From contig NZ_JAHCVJ010000011.1 of NCBI RefSeq assembly GCF_018476885.1, positions 1 to 64,000 on the forward strand: a DNA stretch of 64,000 nucleotides. The letters run 5' to 3'. The notes beneath the pieces are model-generated. The model did no database searches. It was not told the DNA's origin and was given only the letters and a program-made list of their open reading frames with translations. This DNA is from Geoanaerobacter pelophilus. GTDB taxonomy: Bacteria > Desulfobacterota > Desulfuromonadia > Geobacterales > DSM-12255. Within the stretch, counting starts at the first letter, position 1. Each line of letters starts with the position of its first letter. The position numbers and the translations under genes were made by a program. Shown here in pieces: positions 31,395-38,727 of the stretch.

Positions 31395-31845
31395 TGGTTA
31401 CCTCCTCGGTGAGCCTATCTTTCAGCTCTTGCGGCAGTACGTGCCACCCTTCATACGGGTAGTCTGCAGCCGGTTTGGTCCCTGATTCCGCAACAGTTTC
31501 AACCTGTGGCAGTTTCTCTCTCTTTGTCTGCTTCTCCTTTTTTGTCTCTTTGTCTTTTTCGCAGACCTTCAAAGAAAACGATTTCCCGCAGTGGTGGCAG
31601 GTGGCCGGCAAGAGCGGCGTGTCGTCTGTCCTGGCATAGACGGTGGTCTCCCCTGCCCTGCCTGGCCGTTTGCCGATGTATCCATGTATTTCAAGGGCGC
31701 GGACGGCGCGGCGCACTGTGTCGCCCGACACGCCTGGGATGGTGCAGATGAGGCTCGGTATGGTAACGGTGTTCATGATGATTAGGCTGCGCCAGATGCA
31801 TTTCCGCAAATGCCCGGCTGAGTAGCGTTTGGTCCCTTTGCTCAT
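31381..31845 (-). CDS. Winged-helix protein with zinc-ribbon centre (154 aa)
   Basis: Residues about 20-70 form a winged helix (IPSLICTIPGVSGDTVRRAV, LEIHGYIGKR); then CHHCGKSFSLKVC, a zinc ribbon; a Lys/Glu-rich linker; and a C-terminal segment with HVLPQELKDRL. ATG 31845 has GAGAGGGA upstream. A role in DNA replication or transcription is inferred from the domains only. Confidence 0.6.
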   Translation of the reverse strand: MSKGTKRYSAGHLRKCIWRSLIIMNTVTIPSLICTIPGVSGDTVRRAVRALEIHGYIGKRPGRAGETTVYARTDDTPLLPATCHHCGKSFSLKVCEKDKETKKEKQTKREKLPQVETVAESGTKPAADYPYEGWHVLPQELKDRLTEEVTNDAA

Positions 31846-31890
31846 TATTCCCTCTCTCCTTGGTAGCTCGTAGTTGATGCTTCGGGGTGA

Positions 31891-32634
31891 TTACTTCCTG
31901 AGCTTGCCAAAGTTGGGCTGGTCATAGTAAAGAGGCCGGTTTCCCCAGTCGGCGCGGGAGATGGTTGCTGCGCCGTTGCTAAGGGCGAATTTCTCGATCT
32001 TGTCGAGGCCGATCTTGAAGCGGCCGATGTTTCTGGAGGTTTCGCGCCAGAGGTAGTCAATAAGATCGGGCTGGACCTGGACTTCGCAAACCTCTGCCGC
32101 GACCTGAGTGGCATCTTCGATATCGATGCCGACGAACTCGATCCACTGGGTTATCCGCCGGGCAAAGCGGCCGTTTTCACGGATGGTGCGGGCTATGTTC
32201 TCCATGCCGATGAGAATGACCGGGCAGCCGGAGATATCGTAGATGTCGCGCAGGGAATCGAGGATGTCGACCTGCCGAAAGCAGTAATCTGCCTCGTCGA
32301 CGAAGATCGGCCGTGGCGGCACCGGGTTGTTGGTTACGGCTTCGGTGGTGAGGTGATGGCAGATGTATTCAACCATGTCGGAGCGGCGCAGCAGCCGCTT
32401 GCCGCCGAGCATCAGGCAGATGTCGCCCAGGACGCTGGTTACTGAGGAGCAGCCGAGAGCGCGGATATATACGCCGTCATAGAGGTTGGCAAGATGGGCG
32501 ACTGCGGTGGTTTTGCCGGTGCCGGGCAGGCCCCAGAAGACCCCCATGCGTTCAATGTTTTCGGTGTTGAGCAGGTCGGCAATGGCTTGGTCGGCCTGCT
32601 TGACATCTTTTGTCTTTACCATTTGGTGTCTCAT
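31891..32634 (-). CDS. Transposition ATPase, Mu B-like
   Basis: 247 aa AAA+ ATPase. GVFWGLPGTGKTTAV (Walker A, residues 32-45), PIFVDEADYCF (Walker B) and a sensor region GCPVILIGMENIA. In Mu, B binds target DNA, stimulates the transposase and gives target immunity. Shorter than Mu B (312 aa), lacking its N-terminal helix-turn-helix region, as in D3112-type phages. AGGAG ribosome site before ATG 32634. Confidence 0.9.
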   Translation of the reverse strand: MRHQMVKTKDVKQADQAIADLLNTENIERMGVFWGLPGTGKTTAVAHLANLYDGVYIRALGCSSVTSVLGDICLMLGGKRLLRRSDMVEYICHHLTTEAVTNNPVPPRPIFVDEADYCFRQVDILDSLRDIYDISGCPVILIGMENIARTIRENGRFARRITQWIEFVGIDIEDATQVAAEVCEVQVQPDLIDYLWRETSRNIGRFKIGLDKIEKFALSNGAATISRADWGNRPLYYDQPNFGKLRK

Positions 32635-32684
32635 CTGATACTCTCCTTTTGTCTTTTTTATTGTCCCTGTTAAGGGGGCTTAAG

Positions 32685-32711
32685 GCCGCCTGAGTCGCGA
32701 GTTCAGGCGGC
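32685..32711. other. Inverted repeat between transposase A and B
   Basis: GCCGCCTGA-N9-TCAGGCGGC is a perfect 9-bp stem, followed on the plus strand by TTTT. As a terminator it would stop plus-strand transcription coming from the left, antisense to A; on the minus strand it has no U-tract and would only mark the A-B junction in mRNA. Confidence 0.55.
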
Positions 32712-32718
32712 TTTTCCA

Positions 32719-34872
32719 TTATCCTGCCTTGCTTTCCCTCTCCCTCTCTGGATCTTGCAGACAATACGGGTCTGTTACGAGCAGGCCGATCTTTTCGGCC
32801 CGGTGACCCTGTTCTTCCCGCAGCAGCTGCCAGGCGTCAAAATCGTTTTTCCACTGGATCTGATACGCCGTGGCGGTGCCGTTTTTAATCAGGTCGGTAA
32901 TTAGGAAGTCGAGCTGCTGCGGGTTGGTGGCGTCACGCCATTTCGGGGCCTGCTCTTGTTCCAAGGCCTTTTGCCGGCGCTTTTCTTCCAGCTCGAGGAC
33001 TTCGGGCGGCAGTACTCTGATGGCTGGCTGTTCTTCGACTTCGATGGTGCCGAGCAGTTCGAGGCGGACGGTTTCAAGCTTGGTCTCCAGCCGCTTGGTG
33101 GCCTCTGCAGCCCGTTTTTCTATCATCTGCTGGCTGGCGGATACTGCGACGTAGCGATGCTTGTTGGCCTCGAATTTGGCGTAACAGAGGAGGCGGCCTT
33201 CCTGATCGCGGACCCGAACCCGGCGGGGATCATGGATGTCGTAACCGACGCGAACCTGGTCGCCGTGGTATTCGGATAGCTCGGCGTTGTAATAGGTATT
33301 GCCGAAGAGGCGCACCAAGCCGCGATGGACTTTGCAGAGCCGTTCTGGCAGGAACAGGTCGGCCAGTTCGGTTTCGGTAAGGGTCACTGGCTGCCAGCCT
33401 TCGGCAACTGCTTTGGCCCAGGCCTCGTTAGGGCTCATATGGCGAATGCGGCCGGTTATCGGGCAGCGGAACTTGGGCAGGCTGGAGTGGGGCCGGTTGT
33501 TGTACTGTTCGACCAGGTCGGCAACCCAGTCGAGGAATTCAGCCCAGGGCATGACGTACTCGCTAATGCCGCGCTCTTTGATGTCTTTTTTGATTACCTT
33601 GTAGACTTTCATGGCGGTCTGGCGGTCCATGTCCCGGCCTTTGTAGGCTGGCAGGGTCTTTGCGGCCTTGTGCCAGAGGTTTTTCCGTAGCGATTCGATG
33701 ATGCCGCGGGACTGGCTCTGCAGGGCGACTGAGGTCATATTGGTGATGCCGCAGCGGGTAAGGATCCCGGTGCAATCATCGGTGAGCAGGCGGTTTTCGT
33801 AGCCGGGGCCGTTATCGTGATACCAGCCGGCGGGGATCCCGCAGTTTTCTATGCTGTGGCGCAGGGCAGCAGCCATGACGTGGCCTGATTCGGCGAGGCC
33901 GACCGACCAGCCAACCAGGCGGCGCGTGGCGACATCAACCACGTCGCAGATTTCCGGGGAGAACGGCCGGCGATGAATGGGATGGGCAACGCCCCAGGAT
34001 TTGAAGTTAAGGCCGTCAGAGATATAGACCTCGGTGGGCCACATGCCGGTGGTGTCTCTGATTATGTAAGGCTTGATAGAGCGGAGTTCCTGGCCGGTGC
34101 GGCGGCCTTTTTCCTTTTCGACGCCACCGACTTTTTTGAGGAACCGCTGCACTTGTGAATATGAGGGCAATTCGGCTGCTGGCATGGTTTTGGCCAGTTC
34201 TTCCAGTGCTCCGGCTACTGTCGGTTTTTGCGGCTGTTGATAGCATGCGAGGAAGGCAGCGCCCCAGGGTGGCAAGGTGAATTTTTCGACGCTTTTCGGA
34301 GCGAGGGCAGCAGGATCCTTGCCGGCCTTTATCCAGGTTGACCACCATTTCATCATGCCGTCATAAGAGAGGGTTCTCCCCTCCCCTTTGCGGGCGTTGG
34401 CCAGTTCGATCATACTGGTGGCATCAATAGGCAGGGTGCCGTCAACGGCCTGGGTTACAATGGTGCGGATGGCTTTATTGACGCCGATGGCCGGGGCTGC
34501 GCGTTCGATAAGGCGGATAAAATACAGGCGGGCGTCCATGACCTGGCGCTGCCAATCTTTAAGTGCGGTTACTGCCGGGAGCTGCGCTTCTTGCCTGATG
34601 GCAACTGCTTTGGTTGCCGGCTGAACCGGCAGGGTTTCCGTGGTTGGATTATGTGCCAGCAACCAGCTGGATCTGGCTGATTCGGGGATGGCCGGGTCGG
34701 TGATGTGGACCTGCCAAATTTGACCGCCGCGACCCCTGCCATTGCCGTCAATTTGTCGGGTTTTTGTGAACTTTTTCCCGCGCTGAATAGCAAGTTGAAT
34801 AGCCCTTTCAGTGCAGTTTAATATGTTCGTTAGTACCTTCACGTCAACCCACCCGTCACTCTTGACTTGCAT
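32719..34872 (-). CDS. Transposase A, Mu-like DDE integrase
   Basis: 717 aa. An N-terminal Mu-type winged helix (residues 1-60), a linker with further DNA-binding helices, then a retroviral-integrase-like catalytic core: ISDGLNFKSWG (Asp286), YHDNGPGYENRLL (Asp353) and SQSRGIIESLRKNLWHK (Glu393). A C-terminal beta-barrel and charged tail follow, with the region that contacts B at the end. It cuts and joins the phage ends for integration and replicative transposition. Four copies of TTGTTCGTTA lie just upstream. Confidence 0.95.
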   Translation of the reverse strand: MQVKSDGWVDVKVLTNILNCTERAIQLAIQRGKKFTKTRQIDGNGRGRGGQIWQVHITDPAIPESARSSWLLAHNPTTETLPVQPATKAVAIRQEAQLPAVTALKDWQRQVMDARLYFIRLIERAAPAIGVNKAIRTIVTQAVDGTLPIDATSMIELANARKGEGRTLSYDGMMKWWSTWIKAGKDPAALAPKSVEKFTLPPWGAAFLACYQQPQKPTVAGALEELAKTMPAAELPSYSQVQRFLKKVGGVEKEKGRRTGQELRSIKPYIIRDTTGMWPTEVYISDGLNFKSWGVAHPIHRRPFSPEICDVVDVATRRLVGWSVGLAESGHVMAAALRHSIENCGIPAGWYHDNGPGYENRLLTDDCTGILTRCGITNMTSVALQSQSRGIIESLRKNLWHKAAKTLPAYKGRDMDRQTAMKVYKVIKKDIKERGISEYVMPWAEFLDWVADLVEQYNNRPHSSLPKFRCPITGRIRHMSPNEAWAKAVAEGWQPVTLTETELADLFLPERLCKVHRGLVRLFGNTYYNAELSEYHGDQVRVGYDIHDPRRVRVRDQEGRLLCYAKFEANKHRYVAVSASQQMIEKRAAEATKRLETKLETVRLELLGTIEVEEQPAIRVLPPEVLELEEKRRQKALEQEQAPKWRDATNPQQLDFLITDLIKNGTATAYQIQWKNDFDAWQLLREEQGHRAEKIGLLVTDPYCLQDPERERESKAG

Positions 34873-34906
34873 ACGCTAACCACCTATTTTGTAGATATTT
34901 TTAGCG

Positions 34907-34970
34907 TTGTTCGTTAGTAAATAGCCTTGTTCGTTACGTTGTTCGTTAGTCCGGCGTTAGTAACGAACAA
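34907..34970. repeat. Four TTGTTCGTTA copies upstream of transposase
   Basis: Exact copies at 34907-34916, 34927-34936 and 34939-34948 in one orientation and one inverted at 34961-34970. Start-to-start spacings are 20, 12 and 22 bp. They fill the 98-bp gap between the Ner-like gene and transposase A. Likely binding sites for the Ner-like protein, the repressor or the transposase (as in the Mu operator/enhancer). Confidence 0.75.
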
Positions 34971-35207
34971 TCAAGCCGCCTCTTTCACCAGCTTTTCCAA
35001 GTACTCCTCGATTCGCTTGCTCCTCGAGTTGCCATTAATGACGCCGTTTACTGCCGGCAACGTCACTTGAAGCTCTCGAGCTATGTCTGCTTGACTCTTT
35101 TTCAGCACCAGGAGGACCATTTTATACTTGGTTGCTTCATCCCCAACCCGCAATAACTCACGCTGTAGCTGCTTGCGGGTGTTTTTTCTTGCCGATGGGT
35201 TGTTCAT
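34971..35207 (-). CDS. Ner-like early regulator
   Basis: 78 aa, basic. VLKKSQADIARELQVTLPAVNGVINGNSRSKRIEEYLEKL is a helix-turn-helix and dimer helix like those of Ner and Mu repressor-type early regulators. It is the first early gene on the minus strand, divergent from the repressor gene, and ends at the inverted TTGTTCGTTA copy. Ner-type proteins turn down early and repressor transcription. Low GC compared with the late genes. Confidence 0.75.
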   Translation of the reverse strand: MNNPSARKNTRKQLQRELLRVGDEATKYKMVLLVLKKSQADIARELQVTLPAVNGVINGNSRSKRIEEYLEKLVKEAA

Positions 35208-35285
35208 TTGTTAATCTCCGTTAAATTTAAGTATGTAGTTGTAAAAACTGCTTTCTTAATGAGTTATGTTTCTTTTTCTCTTTCT

Positions 35286-35322
35286 TTGTTGCTGTATGAG
35301 TAAAGTTTATAAACTGAGTTTA
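35286..35322 (+). promoter_or_regulatory. Repressor promoter overlapped by operator TAAACTGAGTTTA
   Basis: TTGTTG (35286-35291), 16 bp, TATAAA (35308-35313). The 13-bp palindrome TAAACTGAGTTTA at 35310-35322 covers the -10 and the region after it. A related copy (TAACTGAGTTTA) lies at 35344-35355 and an exact 12-bp inverted copy at 35515-35526 inside the gene. This suggests self-regulation by the repressor. Confidence 0.6.
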
Positions 35323-35327
35323 CCCTC

Positions 35328-35900
35328 ATGTCAAACGAAAATTTAACTGAGTTTAAAGATAGGATGAAAGCTGCTCGCGAGTGCAGGGGTTTAAGCAAAA
35401 CTGCGCTTGCTAAAAAGTTAAATGTTTCGGACGCTTACATTGGACAACTTGAGGCAGGTAAAAAAGATAATCCAAGCGATATTTTTATCAGATCCCTGGC
35501 CACCGAACTTAAGGTAAACTCAGTTTGGCTAAAAACTGGACTGGGTAGAATGGAATTAGAAGAACCGCTGGTCGTAGAGGAGGAACATGCAGGCTGGGTG
35601 AAAATGAGCCCATTGATCCGGCAGGTGGTTGAGATCATGTCTTGTATGAGCGAGGAACATCAGCAAGAAGTACTGCACCAGGTGGTGAGAGAATATAAGA
35701 TATACCAGGCTGAACAGAAGTTGCCTATTGAAGAGAAGTTGCTGCGATCCGCGGAAGAGGCGCAAAGGCAAAAGGAAAAAGCCTTAAAGGATTTAGCCAA
35801 CGGAGAGCTGCCCGCCGAAGAGCCAAAGGAGCAGCTGCCTGTGGACGGGTCGCTACCGATGAAAAAGCCCACCACATTATTAGAGAAGGATTTGAAATAA
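35328..35900 (+). CDS. Phage repressor (HTH_3/XRE family)
   Basis: 190 aa. EFKDRMKAARECRGLSKTALAKKL, then SDAYIGQLEAGKKDNPS: a lambda-type helix-turn-helix at residues 8-62; no peptidase domain follows, only a helical, Glu-rich C-terminus. It is transcribed towards the phage left end, opposite to the early operon, as for Mu c. Two operator-like copies lie in and before its start. Coded in AT-richer DNA than the late genes. Confidence 0.82.
   Translation: MSNENLTEFKDRMKAARECRGLSKTALAKKLNVSDAYIGQLEAGKKDNPSDIFIRSLATELKVNSVWLKTGLGRMELEEPLVVEEEHAGWVKMSPLIRQVVEIMSCMSEEHQQEVLHQVVREYKIYQAEQKLPIEEKLLRSAEEAQRQKEKALKDLANGELPAEEPKEQLPVDGSLPMKKPTTLLEKDLK
35515..35526. promoter_or_regulatory. Operator-like site inside repressor gene
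   Basis: TAAACTCAGTTT is the exact reverse complement of the 12 bp at 35311-35322. Intragenic operators allow DNA looping by repressor dimers; here the two are about 200 bp apart. Confidence 0.45.
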
Positions 35901-35958
35901 TTGTATCAAGGATGTGGATGTTTTTCGGAGCCCATATTATTGATTTATAGGAGTGAAT

Positions 35959-36351
35959 ATGAAATTCTTATTAATTATTTTAATTGTTTTAATGCCTATT
36001 TCAGCTCTTGCTGGTGTTAATAAAGAATTTGTTAAATATACTGAAAATGCGTTAGATGCGCTTGATGATGTTGAAGTGGCTTTTGATTCAGATATTGCTA
36101 CCAATACTTCAGTTAATAATGCACTAAATAAGCTTGATTCCGCGTTAAAAAAATACAGCCGGCTAAATTTGAAAGAAAAATCTATTGAAAAAGAAATTTC
36201 CTGGAAAATTACAATATCAAGGCTTACATATGATCTTGTTTTTTATCAAGGGATTGGTAGTGAAAAGCACATGGAAGCAAAGCGTTACGGTGATGAGGCA
36301 AGAGAGCTTTTTAAAAAATATAAGATGGGTTCAAGCCGAGTTAAAAAATAA
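35959..36351 (+). CDS. Exported cargo protein, unknown (130 aa)
   Basis: MKFLLIILIVLMPISALAG is a Sec leader with an ALA-G site. The mature part is helical, Lys/Asp/Asn-rich, without Cys. ATG 35959 has AGGAG five bases upstream. The gene lies between the repressor and the phage end, where Mu-like phages often carry lysogenic-conversion genes, and its AT content is much higher than that of its neighbours. I do not recognise the family. Confidence 0.7.
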   Translation: MKFLLIILIVLMPISALAGVNKEFVKYTENALDALDDVEVAFDSDIATNTSVNNALNKLDSALKKYSRLNLKEKSIEKEISWKITISRLTYDLVFYQGIGSEKHMEAKRYGDEARELFKKYKMGSSRVKK

Positions 36352-36466
36352 TCTTGAATACACTGCCAAATCACGCGAAAATTTTCTCAGGATTGTGGCT
36401 GATTACTGTAAAAGTGCGCGTGATTTTTTTTGACGAAATTTTTTCAGACCTTCTCCTCCTTTCTGG
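36352..36466. other. Left-end region: CGAAAATTTTCTCAG-type repeats
   Basis: CGCGAAAATTTTCTCAGG at about 36374 and GACGAAATTTTTTCAGA at about 36432 are direct near-repeats 58 bp apart, and AATCACGCG / CGCGTGATT form an inverted pair (36369 and 36416). CGAAAA-type motifs form the core of MuA end-binding sites. No gene is visible. The phage end is likely in or just beyond this stretch. Confidence 0.5.
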
Positions 36467-36516
36467 ATATTCTCCAATTATTTCCCACCATTTCCCACAT
36501 GATCCCATAATATCCC
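36467..36516. repeat. Five 10-bp phased repeats ending mostly in TCCC
   Basis: The units ATATTCTCCA, ATTATTTCCC, ACCATTTCCC, ACATGATCCC and ATAATATCCC follow one another without gaps. Repeats in phase with the DNA helix place their TCCC boxes on one face. They may be transposase binding sites at the phage left end or a host element next to it. Confidence 0.6.
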
Positions 36517-36743
36517 GGCCATATCTGATCACTGCCTAGTCATTCGTCTGTTTATAGTTACAGAACGTCGGGTTTGGGTTGGCTAAATCAGATTACTCCA
36601 TATAAGCGCAGTACAGATAACCCTTTGCGGGGTTGGCTTCCAAATTTGCCCTACAATCGGTTTTTCTTATTTGTCTAAGGGGTAAGTATGACCTTATTCC
36701 GGAGAGGTGTTCATCATATCGATGTCCAACAAATGAAAGCATA
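36517..36743. other. Intergenic, nothing definite
   Basis: 227 bp between the phased repeats and the creatininase-like gene. Contains a GGTTGGC...GGGGTTGGC repeat and a tiny ORF (ATG 36688, 27 codons, with an AGGGG site) that I cannot support as a gene. The host-prophage junction should be in or near this stretch. Confidence 0.35.
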
Positions 36744-37466
36744 CTATTCTTTAAACACACCTATTTCGTGAACGAGTTCTACCAGTTTGCAAACAACTCG
36801 TTCCTCTAAAGCCTTCCCTTTTTCTGGAGTAGCTTTTGTCGGATCTCCCCAAACTCCATTTTGCCAGTACTTTCTTTTATTTCTGACTAGAATACCTGAT
36901 GCCGGAAATGAGGGAAACTCCTTTTGTGATGATCCTTTAACAAGTTGGGGATGCGTATGCATTATTCTAGAAGTTTCAATCTCACCAGCGTGAGAATCAC
37001 CGATCGTTTCTATTAGGTAAACGCCCTCACTACTAGCAAGGTGGTATTCAGACACTATTGCAATTTTTATATCATCATATCTGTCTATAAGAGCTTCACC
37101 AGCGTCTTGTAACGCCATGCAATGAGCTCCTCCAGCATGGCCTGAAAGTATTATAAAATTACGAAGCCCTTGAGAGCGAAATGAAGAGACAAGGTCTGTC
37201 ATTATTGCTTTCAATGTTTCAGTAGATATTGATATTGTGCCAGGATGAGTTTTTGATGAACGACAGTTCCCGTAGTTGATAGATGGGGCGACGAATAACG
37301 GTACTCTCGCGGCAGTCTTTTTCCCTACTTCAATTGCCTGGATTGTGTCGGTAGAAAGTGGGAGATGTGGGCCATGTTCCTCAACAGACCCAAAAGGAAT
37401 TAAAACAGTTTGGGTCTGTTTTAAGCCTTCTTCGAATTCAATCATTGTCATTTCATCAATAAGCAT
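36744..37466 (-). CDS. Creatininase family amidohydrolase
   Basis: 240 aa. LIPFGSVEEHGPHLPLSTD holds the Glu/His/Asp metal ligands and LSGHAGGAHCMAL plus a later GDSHAGEIETS the other His/Glu: the creatininase/ArfB fold with a two-metal centre. The family opens rings or removes formyl groups in pterin and flavin precursors as well as creatinine. Here it is the third gene of a queD-queE run (26 bp after queE), so a role in deazaguanine or pterin metabolism is likely but unproved. Confidence 0.82.
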   Translation of the reverse strand: MLIDEMTMIEFEEGLKQTQTVLIPFGSVEEHGPHLPLSTDTIQAIEVGKKTAARVPLFVAPSINYGNCRSSKTHPGTISISTETLKAIMTDLVSSFRSQGLRNFIILSGHAGGAHCMALQDAGEALIDRYDDIKIAIVSEYHLASSEGVYLIETIGDSHAGEIETSRIMHTHPQLVKGSSQKEFPSFPASGILVRNKRKYWQNGVWGDPTKATPEKGKALEERVVCKLVELVHEIGVFKE

Positions 37467-37491
37467 TTATAGCGATTCCAAAGTAGTAGAC

Positions 37492-38259
37492 CTATAAGAT
37501 GTTGAGCATTGTATGTGTCTGAGGTATCACTCTGACATCTTTGAGGAAAACGGTAGCAGTCTGATGCAACAAAAGAAGGTGCGCTCCGATTCCCTGATCA
37601 TTTATCTGGTTTGTTACCGGCTGAATAATTAGCGGGATACCACCGTCAATCGAGGCAATTAAGCGCGATGCCTCCCCTATCTCATCAGCCCCTGTTTTAG
37701 CCCCAACAACCACCTTGACGTAGCATTGCTTTGTAGCTGCAATTTTAAGGAATTCAAGGTGCTTGCCCCATAAATCTGAATGACCTGAAGTTGATGGGAG
37801 CTTTATATCCATGCTGACCATATCAACATTGTCAATTATTTTAACAAGTTGTTCTGACAGGATACCATTAGTTTCTAGGAAAATTGGAAAGACAGATCTC
37901 AGTACGGGAAGCCATTCACTTAACAGCCCGGAATGAAGCAGGGGTTCTCCCCCAGTAATGCTGAGGGAATGGTGAAGATATGGTGCACTTTTTTTCCAAC
38001 TTGTCAGAAGATCGAATATTGTTGCCAGGGATACAGGGTTTCTGAATTGACGGAAATCGCGCTCTCCCGGAGTTAACTCTATTGTACAGAATTCAGGTGG
38101 ATCATGCTTGGTGTCACAATAGTTGCAATCGAGGTTGCACCCAGGAAAACGGAGAAATACCTGACGTCTACCGACAAAGACCCCTTCACCTTGAATAGAA
38201 GAAAACAGTTCGATCAAGTTGGCAGATGAATTATTCACAGTAACTTGCGCAGGCAGCAT
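37492..38259 (-). CDS. queE: 7-carboxy-7-deazaguanine synthase (radical SAM)
   Basis: 255 aa. GCNLDCNYCDTKHD gives the CX3CX2C iron-sulfur ligands (Cys41, Cys45, Cys48); SITGGEPLLH and FLETNG follow as in QueE. It converts 6-carboxy-tetrahydropterin to 7-carboxy-7-deazaguanine on the way to queuosine. The N-terminal SSIQGEGVFVGRRQVFLRF is the family signature. It overlaps queD by 29 bases. Confidence 0.93.
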   Translation of the reverse strand: MLPAQVTVNNSSANLIELFSSIQGEGVFVGRRQVFLRFPGCNLDCNYCDTKHDPPEFCTIELTPGERDFRQFRNPVSLATIFDLLTSWKKSAPYLHHSLSITGGEPLLHSGLLSEWLPVLRSVFPIFLETNGILSEQLVKIIDNVDMVSMDIKLPSTSGHSDLWGKHLEFLKIAATKQCYVKVVVGAKTGADEIGEASRLIASIDGGIPLIIQPVTNQINDQGIGAHLLLLHQTATVFLKDVRVIPQTHTMLNIL

Positions 38260-38599
38260 CAGATTCCCAAACGGTGATCATTTCAACTTTCACATTATTA
38301 TTATTGAGCCGTTCTCCAAGCGCATAATAAAGGTATCGCGAAATATTTTCAGATGATGGTGAGATCTCAAGGAATGGCTTCAATTCATTAAGATATTTAT
38401 GATCCAATGTTTTCAACAAAAGATTTGTTTCAGATTTGAGAACCTTAAAATCTACACCGAGTCCTGATTTGTCTAGCTCTTTTGCTGAAACAGTTACTTC
38501 TACCCGCCAATTGTGGCCATGAAGATTTTCGCATTCACCCTGGTAGTGCGTCAAATTGTGAGCAGCCGCAAAAGAAGTAATTACTTTTAGTTTATACAT
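38231..38599 (-). CDS. queD: 6-carboxy-tetrahydropterin synthase
   Basis: 122 aa. FAAAHNL (His14), CENLHGHNW (Cys23, His27, His29), DHKYLN and TVWESDAA are the zinc and catalytic residues of QueD. It makes 6-carboxy-tetrahydropterin from dihydroneopterin triphosphate. First gene of the queD-queE-creatininase run; a GAGGT ribosome site lies before ATG 38599 inside a small stem. Confidence 0.93.
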   Translation of the reverse strand: MYKLKVITSFAAAHNLTHYQGECENLHGHNWRVEVTVSAKELDKSGLGVDFKVLKSETNLLLKTLDHKYLNELKPFLEISPSSENISRYLYYALGERLNNNNVKVEMITVWESDAACASYCE

Positions 38600-38659
38600 A
38601 CAATACTGACCTCATTTTTTTGGTCAATCTTACCATGAATTCTTAGCAAACAAAACGAT

Positions 38660-38700
38660 TTGTGAAAAATAAATGGCCCGAGATAGTTAATCCCGGGCCA
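38660..38700 (-). terminator. Rho-independent terminator after the Fis-like gene
   Basis: On the minus strand TGGCCCGGGAT-loop-ATCTCGGGCCA is followed by TTTATTTTTC. It ends transcription from the gene at 38728 before queD. Confidence 0.85.
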
Positions 38701-38727
38701 CTTTGAAACGCAAAGTACGACGTTAAC

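Larger units (their letters stand above)
1..36516 (-). mobile_element. Mu-like transposable siphovirus-type prophage (incomplete in window)
   Basis: The order transposase A, AAA ATPase B, DUF3164, gp16-like, Mor/C activator, endolysin, gp25 to gp29, F, G, I/Z, decoration, capsid, gp36, gp37, tail tube, chaperones, tape measure is that of Mu-like phages. The tail genes are of the long, non-contractile kind (no sheath gene seen), as in D3112/B3-type transposable phages. Almost all genes are on the minus strand, so the phage left end is at high coordinates. The right boundary given is an estimate from repeats near 36.4-36.5 kb; the true end and the 5-bp target duplication cannot be fixed because the other end lies left of position 1. 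Confidence 0.95.

Noticed and set aside
36688-36771. Tiny plus-strand ORF with an AGGGG site (27 codons)
   Set aside because: Overlaps the creatininase-like 3' end and has no further support; may be chance.
38600-38660. Possible preQ1 riboswitch upstream of queD
   Set aside because: Only a 5-bp stem covering the ribosome site is seen; the conserved preQ1-I or -II sequence is absent.
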